Origin: Metapseudomonas boanensis
Lineage (GTDB): Bacteria; Pseudomonadota; Gammaproteobacteria; Pseudomonadales; Pseudomonadaceae
NCBI RefSeq assembly: GCF_018704125.1
Contig: NZ_JAGTIS010000004.1
Location: 124,001-188,000 of the forward strand
Length of the DNA: 64,000 nucleotides
Direction of reading: 5' to 3'
Shown here: positions 56,801-63,324 of the stretch, one piece after another
How the letters are laid out: each line of letters opens with the position of its first letter
Numbering within the stretch: position 1 is the first letter of the stretch
Translations under genes and position numbers: made by a program
Notes under the pieces: generated by a model
Seen by the model: only the letters and a program-made list of their open reading frames with translations
What the model was told of the DNA's origin: nothing
Databases searched by the model: none

Positions 56801-59800
56801 GCAGGTCGGCACCTGCGGCATGGGCTTCGGCAATGCGGATCTGGTCGAGGATGAAGTTCAGGTCGGCACGTACCAACTGCACGCCCCGCCCGCTTTGGGT
56901 AACCCCCGGCCCCGGGTCGATCGTCAGGGTCGGCGGTGGCGGAGTGAACGGATCGACCGCCGCGGTGGGGCCGGAGAACACCTGCTCGGTCACGCCATTG
57001 GCATCCTGATAGACGCCCTTGACCCGGATCGCCAACCCGGCAATGTCCGGAGTAATCCTGAAGCGTTCGCCGTTGGCGCTCTGGAAGGCCAGGTCGCCTG
57101 CCGGTGCAGCGACGATATCTTCAAAGATACCCGTGCCCGGCGTGCGTTCGACCTGCCAGACATAGGTCACGTTGGTGAGGGTGCCCCCCGGATTATCAGC
57201 ATCGGTCACGCTCGCGCTGGATACGGTCAGGAAGTCACCGACCTGGAGCGTGCCACCATTGGTATCGGTGATCGTCAGCTGACCGACCGGCTCGGCATTC
57301 AGGCCCGGAACCAGCACCAGCGCACCATCGGCGAACTGGATGCGCTCGATGTTGGTCAGGCGATCCGAGCCATCGCGTCCAACCACCAGGTCGGTTACGG
57401 TGAACGAGCCATCACCATTGTCGACCACGTTGTACTCGGAATTGAGCCCGGTATAGTTCGCAGTGTCGAAGTCCGCATTACCGGTCAGCACTTCGCGTAC
57501 AGCAACCAGTTGGCCGGGGTTGAAGGTGCCGTTCAGCATCTGCGGGATCAAGTCCAGCATGCTGTTGAAGGAGGCGATCTCAGCCCCGGTGCCATCGGCA
57601 TTGGCGCGCACGCTGATGCGCACGTTCAGCCACAGGTCGCCATCGATCAGGTCATCGCCACCACGCCCTTCAATGATGTCACTACCGCTGCCGCCAAGAA
57701 TGATATTGCCGGCGCCAAACTGGTCGTCAGCCGTTCCGGTGATGCCGTCCGCACCGGCGGCCGCCGCGCCGAGGAAAGCACGCAGCCCCGCGATCAGATC
57801 GAGGTTACTCAGGAAATTCCCGGTGATCGTGGTACCGGCAAGCAGCGCTGCGTCGGCATTATCGCCGCGCAGGATGTCGGCAAAATCGGAACCTGAAAGC
57901 CCCTCCACCTGAGCGAAGCGATCGAAGATCGAAGCCGGGGACTGAGCGACAGGGAAGGCGATGTGGTCACCCACTTCGCCAATGCCGAGGAAGTTCGCCA
58001 GGGTCAGGTCAACAGTAACGCCAATGTTGTCGTTCTTGTAGGTAACCCAGTCGAAGCCGGACATGCCATCCATCTTGTCCTGGGCATCACTGCCGACGAA
58101 GATGTCATCGCCACCCTCGCCGATGAACTCGTCAAAACCACCGCCTCCGATAAAGACGTCGTTGCCGACCACCTCGTCAGCCAACAACGGGCTGAAGTTG
58201 TCGCCCGGCGCACCATCCTGGGTGCCGTTCTCGATCCAGTCATCGCCCTCGTTACCGGTGGGCGGCAGGCTGGTCTTGGCGCTGTAGATGAAGTCGTCGC
58301 CGCGGCCGCCAAAGGTGGTGGACATGTCCTCGATGGTGACGATGAAGTCTTTGCCGTCGCCGCCAAGAATCAGGTTACCGGCGCCTGCCGCCATCATGTT
58401 GGCGACTTCGATCACGTCATTGCCTTCGCCACCTTCGATACGGTTGTCACCGCCCGCATCGGTGAGGATGTCGTCGCCGGCGCCGCCCATGATGACGTCG
58501 TTTCCGTAACCACCTTCCAGTTGGTCGTTGCCGCCGTCGCCGTACAGCGTGTCGTCGCCTTCGCTGGAAAGGATGATGTCATCGCCTTCGGTGCCAGCCA
58601 GCACCACATGATCAGGACCCGTATAGCGCAGGTAGTTGGTATCTGGCCCGACCGTATCCGGATTGTCGCGGATGACCAGCGGGGTCACCTCGACACCATT
58701 GATGAGGATGCCACCGGTGGGGTCTGCACGACCGTCGACACCGAGGCCGGTGTGCTGCAGCGCAGGGTTGACCTCCAGCGTCCAGGTGGGCGTCGAGAAG
58801 ATGGCATTAGGCAGATGCGTGACATCAGTGTTGAGCATCACCAGCTTGGCGAAGGAGTTGTTTTCCAGCTCAGCACCGAAGTGCAGGCCAGCGGTCCGTG
58901 ACAAATAGTAGAAACGATCGCCGTTCTGCAGACTTTCCAACTGGGTCTCGAAGACGAAGTTGAAGGTGGAACCGAGCATGCCGCCGAAAGGCATTTTTTC
59001 TTCAGCCAGCCCACCAATCCAGAAATCGACCTGGTCCAGGCCGGTGGTGGTCACGCCGTCCGCGCCGCTGGCCCAGGCGCCGGTGCTGTGCAGGAAGTCC
59101 ATACGGTCCAGCGGCTCGCCGGCGCCGCCAAGCACCAGCAGGGTCGCTGCGGCGCGCTTCTCGGCCAGGGTAGTCGCATTGACAATGCTGGAATGGGTGC
59201 CGTAGGCGGCGATGAAGTTGATCAGCGACTCCACGTGCTTCAGGTGATCCGCGAAGTCCACCCAACTGGTGTAGGGCGTCAGCTGTTCATCACCGGTCAT
59301 GCGGTAGAACTCACGACGCGCGGCGTTCAACGAAGGAACACCGGTATCGCGACCACGGGCGATGTTCAGCACGGCCAGGTCCAACGGCAGCCCCACCAGG
59401 TTGTTGCGCAAGGCCTCGGTGACGAACTCGTCGATCTCGTTACCGACCTGGCGGGTCAGCCCGCGAACAATGGCGCCGGCCGCTTCCTCTGCGGTCGGGC
59501 CGCTGGCGGCAAAGGCCAGGGGGTTGAGGAAGGCGGAGATCAGGCCCATCTGCTGGGCATTGGTCGGGTGGAGCGGGTCAGTGAGAACCGGATTGAAATT
59601 GACATCGAAGCGATCCACGGTTTCCAGCAGCATCGAGTGGCCGAAGCGGTAAACCGTATGGGCAAACTCGGCGACTATGGATGCATCGATGGTGGTGTCG
59701 TAGCCATTAGGTGCGAGGAACGCATCGACTTGCGGCTGGATGGTACGGGCGAACTCCTCGAACACCAGGTGCTGGTACTGCATCTCGGTGCCGAACTTGG

Positions 59801-61277
59801 CGGCTTGGAACAGACGCTCGCCGTTCCATTGCAGGGCGGCGATCTCAGCGGCGGTGGTGGGGAATACAGCCGGTGCGGTACCCGGCATCAACCAGGGGGT
59901 CAGCTCGGCCAGGATGCCAGAGGCGAGCAGTGTGCTCTTGGTCTGCTCGACCAGGCGGTTGTGCTCGGAGTGGAACACGTGGTGCACGGTGGTCAGGCCG
60001 ATGTTCTCGTTGACCCGGCCATCGCCGGCGATGTAGTGCGCGTCCAGCAATTCGTTGTCGTAGGTTCCTGACGGTTGCGGACTGCCGGCGTTGATCACAG
60101 TGTCAGCGTCGGCCACCAGGCCACCGGTGGGATCGGCGCTGTGGGCGATGTCGATGAGAAACTGGTGGCCGGTGCGCACGGCATTGGTCAGGTCGAGCGG
60201 GGCCAGCCGGTTGCCTTCCACGAGAACATCATCGGCAGTACCGGCGATGCCATCGAACCCCTTCATCACCACCTGCGGCAAACCATTCGGGCCCTTGATG
60301 AAATTGCCATAGGGGTCGGTGGCCAGCAGCGGCAGATCGAATACGTCGGCATCGGTCAGGTTGATCCCGAGGATGTCGCGGGCCTGGGCCTTGACTACCT
60401 TCCAGGTGGCCATGCCACCGATCTCGACGTCGTCGGCCGTACCGAACACCCCGTCGGCACCGAGGTCACGGTTGGTGATCAGCTTGCCGGTAGCTTCCGG
60501 CTGGCCAGCCGCGTTCAGCTCATACGCGCGCAGGAATGCCTGGTGCGACGGGTGGGAGGTATAGGTCTGGTTCTGGTCGACGAAGGGCGAGGTGGTGTTC
60601 TGGTTCAGGCCCGGCCCGCCGAACTGGGTGGCGCGGGTCATCACCATGAAGTTGGTCGGGCTGCCAGGCACGAACAGCGGGTCGTCCGGCTGCAACGGAA
60701 CGAACACGACATCGTTGCCGCCCTTGGTCACCAGGTCCAGGCCATGGTCGAAGAACTGCCCAAAAAAGGTCATCCAGGAGTTGAAGGGCGCGGACAGCCC
60801 GGCATCCGGCGCAACGTTCGGAATAAACAACGTCGAGGTGTCATCCAGAGTGCCAAAGATCCCGTCGAGACCGGGGCTTGCCACAGTACTGGAACCGGGT
60901 GTCTGCGCAGCTGCTGCCACAGCCGCCGGGTTATTGGCGGTGAAGTCGACGATCAGGTTGCTGATGATCCGCGGCTGCGGATCGAAAACTGTGCCACTGG
61001 TCTGCGCATAAGAGGTCGTCTGGACACCGGGGACGAAGGGGTTGTCACCCGCCGTTCGGAACACAGGATCGAGCAACCTCGGGAAAATGTTGTCTGCCGC
61101 ACCAAACCCATTCTGGCCAAACAGCAGATTGTTGAATGAGCCATCGATGGTACGCAGTCCGAAGGGCACCTGGACATTCGGCAGGAGGTCAAGGAGGTCC
61201 TCGCCGTTCGCATGGGCCTCGGAGATGAGGATCTGCTGCAGGATGAAATCCAGGTCCGACAAGTTGAAGTTGGCCAT
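50877..61277 (-). CDS. giant secreted RTX protein with two animal-type haem peroxidase domains (copy 2)
   Basis: 3466 residues with the same order as copy 1: peroxidase 1 (about 1-880), RTX block from about 896, Ig-like linker, peroxidase 2 (about 1465-2340), RTX block from about 2370, Ig-like domains (to about 2975), C-terminal RTX array, and tail QSDFILAG. Both peroxidases keep GQFFDHGLDL, AGDGRVNENIGL, the SEHNR motif, YRFGHSML and the NIARGRDTGV motif, so both look active. RTX units such as GGDGKDF and GGYGNDVIMGGAGDDIL bind calcium and fold the protein after export. It starts MANFNLSDLDFILQQILISE behind GAGGAAA. Transcribed alone from the promoter at 61644-61672, through a leader ORF. 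The N-terminal halves of the two copies are clearly diverged; the C-termini are almost identical. Confidence 0.93.
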   Translation of the reverse strand: MANFNLSDLDFILQQILISEAHANGEDLLDLLPNVQVPFGLRTIDGSFNNLLFGQNGFGAADNIFPRLLDPVFRTAGDNPFVPGVQTTSYAQTSGTVFDPQPRIISNLIVDFTANNPAAVAAAAQTPGSSTVASPGLDGIFGTLDDTSTLFIPNVAPDAGLSAPFNSWMTFFGQFFDHGLDLVTKGGNDVVFVPLQPDDPLFVPGSPTNFMVMTRATQFGGPGLNQNTTSPFVDQNQTYTSHPSHQAFLRAYELNAAGQPEATGKLITNRDLGADGVFGTADDVEIGGMATWKVVKAQARDILGINLTDADVFDLPLLATDPYGNFIKGPNGLPQVVMKGFDGIAGTADDVLVEGNRLAPLDLTNAVRTGHQFLIDIAHSADPTGGLVADADTVINAGSPQPSGTYDNELLDAHYIAGDGRVNENIGLTTVHHVFHSEHNRLVEQTKSTLLASGILAELTPWLMPGTAPAVFPTTAAEIAALQWNGERLFQAAKFGTEMQYQHLVFEEFARTIQPQVDAFLAPNGYDTTIDASIVAEFAHTVYRFGHSMLLETVDRFDVNFNPVLTDPLHPTNAQQMGLISAFLNPLAFAASGPTAEEAAGAIVRGLTRQVGNEIDEFVTEALRNNLVGLPLDLAVLNIARGRDTGVPSLNAARREFYRMTGDEQLTPYTSWVDFADHLKHVESLINFIAAYGTHSSIVNATTLAEKRAAATLLVLGGAGEPLDRMDFLHSTGAWASGADGVTTTGLDQVDFWIGGLAEEKMPFGGMLGSTFNFVFETQLESLQNGDRFYYLSRTAGLHFGAELENNSFAKLVMLNTDVTHLPNAIFSTPTWTLEVNPALQHTGLGVDGRADPTGGILINGVEVTPLVIRDNPDTVGPDTNYLRYTGPDHVVLAGTEGDDIILSSEGDDTLYGDGGNDQLEGGYGNDVIMGGAGDDILTDAGGDNRIEGGEGNDVIEVANMMAAGAGNLILGGDGKDFIVTIEDMSTTFGGRGDDFIYSAKTSLPPTGNEGDDWIENGTQDGAPGDNFSPLLADEVVGNDVFIGGGGFDEFIGEGGDDIFVGSDAQDKMDGMSGFDWVTYKNDNIGVTVDLTLANFLGIGEVGDHIAFPVAQSPASIFDRFAQVEGLSGSDFADILRGDNADAALLAGTTITGNFLSNLDLIAGLRAFLGAAAAGADGITGTADDQFGAGNIILGGSGSDIIEGRGGDDLIDGDLWLNVRISVRANADGTGAEIASFNSMLDLIPQMLNGTFNPGQLVAVREVLTGNADFDTANYTGLNSEYNVVDNGDGSFTVTDLVVGRDGSDRLTNIERIQFADGALVLVPGLNAEPVGQLTITDTNGGTLQVGDFLTVSSASVTDADNPGGTLTNVTYVWQVERTPGTGIFEDIVAAPAGDLAFQSANGERFRITPDIAGLAIRVKGVYQDANGVTEQVFSGPTAAVDPFTPPPPTLTIDPGPGVTQSGRGVQLVRADLNFILDQIRIAEAHAAGADLLSLVPNVRASAGLRTVTGEFNNLLDFSGINQSQFGAADNTFPRLLPPEFTNEQDEAAFLGVTNTDYNSSTNVVDSDPRTISNLIVDQTNNNPAVVAAALGTDGSTLVTSPGLDGLFGTADDQQVNFIPNIAPDAGLTAPFNAWMTFFGQFFDHGLDLVTKGGSGNVFIPLQPDDPRFVAGSPTNFMVLTRATQVGGVPGANENTTSPFVDQNQTYSSHPSHQVFLRAYISTPDGPVATGGLITNRNLGADGQFGTADDVEIGGMATWAVVKAQARDILGINLTDDDVFDVPLLATDAYGNFIKGPNGFPQVVMVGPDGLPGTADDVLVEGNPAANGGVGISLASAVRTGHQFLIDVAHSADPSGGLTADVDSIINIGTPPAAGTYDNELLDAHYMAGDGRVNENIGLTAVHAIFHSEHNRLVEQTKSTVLASNDLAFINEWLLTPVTTFPTTQAEINALLWNGERLFQTAKFGTEMQYQHLVFEEFARTIQPNIDPFFAPTQVYDVNLDPSIVAEFAHTVYRFGHSMLTETVDRFDASFNPITVDPLHPTNDQQLGLIAAFLNPLAYAASGLTPEDATSAIVRGVTRTVGNEIDEFVTEALRNNLVGLPLDLAALNIARGRDTGVASLNHARAQFYEATGDINLKPYTSWADLVLHLKHAESVINFIAAYGTHASITSATTLADKRAAATAIVLGGAGAPADRLDFLNGPAATTGVDNIDFWIGGLAEQVTPFGGMLGSTFNFVFENQLEKLQDGDRFYYLERTAGMNFNAELEGNSFAKLIMANTQATHLPGIVFLTPAYTLEVNPLLQHTGLNDPGLDGIQGTADDVAGADGILGNSDPLSGDPLLALVSRDNPATPGADTNYLQYSGPDHVVLGGSAGNDILRASEGDDTLYGDGGDDRLDGGYGNDFLNGGDGDDIITDLGGDDNIKGDNGNDVIHGGNGVNLILGGFGNDFIITGEDASEAFGGQGNDFILGSKANEQDMGNEGDDWIEFGTSDGAPGDNFDPAGNDPIAGNDVYIGAGEGDKFNAEGGDDIMVGSTGQGDRYIGASGYDWATFKNDTKGVTIDINGIFFDQPLVPGSGASVLTRFDFVEGLSGSSFADILQGDNANATTLPTAGAKGSVLTNIALIAGLQEFLGAGVTFYDGGNIILGGSGSDILEGRGGDDLIDGDKWLNVRISVRQNLDGSGPEIASFNSMTEMVPQMLNGTYHAGQLVIVREILTGAADFDTAVFSGLNSEYDVALNADGSVTVTDLQAGRDGVDRLTNVERLQFADGMLDLTPGMDASPLGEVTINDATPEVGSSLKAFIAQVTDGDNPGGSVTGPVSYYWQVETAPGSGIFTDITSIAAGAFSRASGERFKPTADLAGLSIRVKAIYKDANGVLETAFSAPSAAILADPAPDAATGAPAISDMSPTQSLSLAASPGTIDDPDGLTTAIFTYQWQSSSDGVTFTNIAGATNRGFTPTATQVGQQLRVIATFTDDFGTINSLASAATAVVGALIVGTPGVDNLVGTIGADLINALDGNDTLFGGLGDDTLNGDAGDDVMMGGAGADAMIGGLGNDIYEVTDTGDVVVEAGSAGHDTVSTSLGSYTLGANVEGLFFGGSGNFVGTGNALNNVIVGGAGNDVLIGGVGADMMVGGQGNDGYNVENLGDVVLEAAGGGQDLVVTSLASHTLGANVENLYFDGSANFTGIGNDLANLMVGGSGNDVLIGRGGADTLRGGLGNDVYEVTDAGDVVNELSGAGHDTVSTSLLTYVLGPNLEGLFYGGSGNFLGIGNELDNLMVGGAGNDVLIGGAGADFMAGGLGNDLYEVTEAGDVVLELAGAGIDSVSTSLSVFELGANLEGLFFGGTGNFDMAFGNALNNTIVGGSGHDAIFGMGGNDYMVGGAGNDIFVFGAGFGQDTIADFDANPLGGQDRLNIESLGITAATFGANVGIAGVAGSTVVTIGADSITLVGIADAATINQSDFILAG
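50943..52318 (-). repeat. long direct repeat, copy 2 (3' end of peroxidase gene 2)
   Basis: Partner of 39722-41097. It encodes the C-terminal RTX array. The 60 nt nearest each stop codon differ between the genes (ANSITLVGVADSTAVTQTDF against ADSITLVGIADAATINQSDF), so the near-identical tract has a sharp left edge inside the coding region. Confidence 0.9.
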
Positions 61278-61392
61278 TTTGCTGTTTCCTCATTTCCAAG
61301 CACACAAGGACCCACGCGTAGCTGCCGGCGGATGGCGCCACGTTTCGACAGTTCGATTCTTATTGGGGGATTCCAGGGCACCGGCTTTGCTG

Positions 61393-61413
61393 CTGCGAAG
61401 CTCACAAACGCAG
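61393..61413 (-). promoter_or_regulatory. leader hairpin between uORF and peroxidase gene 2
   Basis: CTGCG and CGCAG pair around TTTGTGAGCTT on the minus strand. Position and loop core correspond to 50079-50100 before gene 1. Confidence 0.45.
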
Positions 61414-61460
61414 GTTGATCAGCGCTGGCCAGGCTCTCCCCTGACGACACTGCTAGAGGT

Positions 61461-61550
61461 TCAGTGGTCCGGCGGCCCGTGAATGGAAGTGAGGTGACTG
61501 GTGGCTGGCGGGGAAGCCTTCCGGAGGGTCAGACGCAAGACGGTACTCAT
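61461..61550 (-). CDS. 29-codon leader peptide ORF upstream of peroxidase gene 2
   Basis: Encodes MSTVLRLTLRKASPPATSHL then TSIHGPPDH and a stop, starting a few nt after CTAGGGAGAAC and ending 183 nt before the peroxidase start. See the partner at 50159-50251 for the shared residues (Leu7, Arg10, Pro14-Pro15, terminal [I/V]HGPP). The ORF is open further upstream, but the conserved ribosome-binding sequence fixes the ATG at 61550. Confidence 0.72.
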   Translation of the reverse strand: MSTVLRLTLRKASPPATSHLTSIHGPPDH

Positions 61551-61585
61551 GGTGTTCTCCCTAGCTCTTATCCCCCCGGACCAAT

Positions 61586-61609
61586 GCTGCAGTGCCCAAA
61601 AAATGCAGC
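61586..61609 (-). promoter_or_regulatory. GCTGCA/TGCAGC inverted repeat in the 5' leader of gene 2
   Basis: A 6-bp stem flanking a 12-nt loop with a T run, in the same position as the repeat at 50288-50312. Confidence 0.5.
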
Positions 61610-61643
61610 CGACCCATCGTCGAAATAATTTCTTACATAAGTG

Positions 61644-61672
61644 ACTAAAGATTCGCCAGAAAACACTGTCAA
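61644..61672 (-). promoter_or_regulatory. sigma-70 promoter of peroxidase gene 2
   Basis: TTGACA, 17 nt, TTTAGT on the minus strand, identical in boxes and spacing to 50348-50376. The predicted start of transcription near 61637 leaves about 87 nt before the leader ORF. Confidence 0.8.
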
Positions 61673-62070
61673 GAGACCGTCGAATCACCAAATTCAAGGC
61701 AATTAATGACCTTAAACCATTGATTAACAATGACTTGCATATGAAATATATACTTACAAAAATGATTAAATGTGAACTATTCCGCTCTCGAGAGGCCCGA
61801 TCAATGGAGCAGGCCAACGCTGAAATACCCGAGATAGAGCCTTCATAAAAGACCAACCCCACTAGTCAGCCATTTGACACCGCCCGGAGGACGGAGCCAG
61901 AACTTGCCATTTTTTTGTCCGTGGTCTAGCAAAGCCGCCAAAAAGATGGCTCTCTGCCTGCTCTACAGGCCCCTTCATCCTGTCGGGGCGAAAGCGCTGG
62001 TCAAAGGGGATCGAAGATGGCTTGCCCGAAGGCGACTTGCTCGCGCCCTTCAATTACGGGCATAAAAAAT
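61673..62070. other. spacer upstream of peroxidase gene 2, no gene seen
   Basis: The first 120 nt are AT-rich, as upstream of gene 1; the rest is of ordinary composition. I could not support any coding sequence. It ends at the AAAAAAT direct repeat that flanks the insertion element. Confidence 0.5.
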
Positions 62071-62130
62071 GGCTCATCGCGGAATCTGGGGGAGATGCGA
62101 GTTGACAGCCGGATAGCCGGTACTCTCTCT

Positions 62131-62193
62131 GTAGGAGCCAGCTTGCTGGCGAACATGTGCCATTCGCGATTCGCCAGCAAGCTGGCTCCTACA
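62131..62193. repeat. REP inverted pair inside the IS remnant
   Basis: GTAGGAGCCAGCTTGCTGGC (62131-62150) faces its complement ending CAAGCTGGCTCCTAC. It is the best-preserved pair in the window and sits within the decayed insertion element. Confidence 0.88.
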
Positions 62194-62319
62194 AGGTTTC
62201 GCGCGCCTTCGATGTGTCACTCCGACCGACAAGTCCGCCAAGGTGGTGTTGCAGGCTGATGCGACAGAACGATTCGTGGTTCACGGACAGTCCCCATGCA
62301 GGGTGCCTTTTGGGGTTCA

Positions 62320-62628
62320 TCATGCTTTCCGGGGAAGGCGGGAAGCCGGCGCCAGCCAGTCGATCCGCTCGGATACGCGTCCGCAGTACAGGCAGTCGAC
62401 GCGACGCACCGGCAGTTGCAGCAGGACGCGCTGATCCTGCAGGTCACGATCCCGCACCTGGCGGATGTGCTGCTCGTGGATCAACGGGTTGGGTTTGGCC
62501 CACCGGCTGCAAATCGGTAAGCGCTCGGCTTGGGGTTCAAGACTGATCAGCAGGGTGTCGTGAGTGGATTGGCGACAGGCGACGACCTCGTAGCCCGGCC
62601 AGAAAGCGGCAAGATCAATAGGATGCAC
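62320..62628 (-). pseudogene. N-terminal fragment of an ISL3-family transposase
   Basis: About 102 residues, starting MHPIDLAAFWPGYEVVACRQ, with HEQHIRQVRDRDLQDQRVLL and LPVRRVDCLYCGRVSERIDW. This is the zinc-finger start of ISL3 transposases (conserved Cys, His and C-x-x-C). One finger cysteine is lost (CSRW), and the catalytic DDE part, about 300 residues, is missing. It cannot be functional. Confidence 0.8.
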
Positions 62629-62756
62629 GGTGGCAGCAAGGTGTGGGGGATGGGATGTTTGGCGACTGCCAATCTACCCACTTCCCTGACTGTCAACTCG
62701 CATCTCCCCCAGACTTCGCGATGAACAAAAAATGCGGTGCTCCGCGGGCAGGCGGG

Positions 62757-63180
62757 TCACCGCAAGGGAGGAGACAGCAATCTGACGAAGTCGTTAGCAG
62801 TGAGCGTGATGTGCCCGACCCGGTCGATCTGGATATCTGCAGCAGTGTTGTTGACGTTACCCTCCACATGGATGTGATCGATTCCCCCAGTTACACCCTT
62901 GAAACCTGAAAACCTGAGCTTTGCCTGTTCGCAGAAATGTCTGCCAGTAGCATCTCAATCCTCCAGAAAGTTGAAGTCATGGTTGACGATCAAACCAGTT
63001 GCAGATTTCTGGACATCAGGTCACTGCCGACCCTACCAACCAAGACATCTCCGGCGGACCACTCGGGCACTACGTTCCAGGCTTAGTGCATTCATCGAGT
63101 CTGGCAAGCCAGCACGCCGCAAGCATTGGAGCCAGAGCGGCCGAACACCGCCCCACCATCCAACTCGTAGCCCGTGATGT
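62757..63180 (-). pseudogene. decayed C-terminus of a third RTX-type secreted protein
   Basis: On the minus strand the frame ending at 62757 reads KLRFSGFKGVTGGIDHIHVE then GNVNNTAADIQIDRVGHITL and TANDFV, a pattern typical of the C-terminal segment of serralysin-like and other RTX proteins (ADxQIxxxGxxxLTAxDFv). A stop codon interrupts the frame near 62950. Further upstream only degenerate glycine-rich pieces such as GGAVFGRSGSN (about 63130-63160) remain. The upstream border is uncertain. The insertion remnant lies 30 nt beyond its stop codon. Confidence 0.6.
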
Positions 63181-63324
63181 GCAGGATCACAAACTGATCT
63201 GCTGCAGCAGCGAGCTAGTATCCTCCACATCAAACGCGAAGCTTCTCAGGCTATGCAGGCAGCTACCCCCTACCCTGATTCGGGCGGCTACATGGTTCGA
63301 GTAAAGCATCAAGGAGATCAGCGA

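Larger units (their letters stand above)
62071..62726. mobile_element. internally deleted ISL3-family insertion element
   Basis: Both ends survive. TCATCGCGGAATCTGGGGGA (from 62074) continuing GATGCGAGTTGACAG is repeated in inverted orientation at about 62690-62724 with two mismatches. The left end begins GGCTC, like ISL3-family ends. The element is flanked by the direct repeat AAAAAAT (62064-62070 and 62727-62733), which extends to 8 bp with one mismatch, as expected for an ISL3 target duplication. At about 656 bp it is roughly half of a full element; inside are a REP pair and an N-terminal transposase fragment. Confidence 0.8.

Noticed and set aside
55140-57896. Long plus-strand open frame (about 918 codons) opposite peroxidase gene 2, and a similar one at 48251-50380
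   Set aside because: Antisense shadows of the peroxidase genes; no ribosome-binding site or recognisable motif, and the equivalent frames in the two genes simply follow the minus-strand sequence.
61862-62065. Small frames upstream of the IS remnant
   Set aside because: Short, opposite-strand alternatives of equal quality, no ribosome-binding site and no recognisable similarity.
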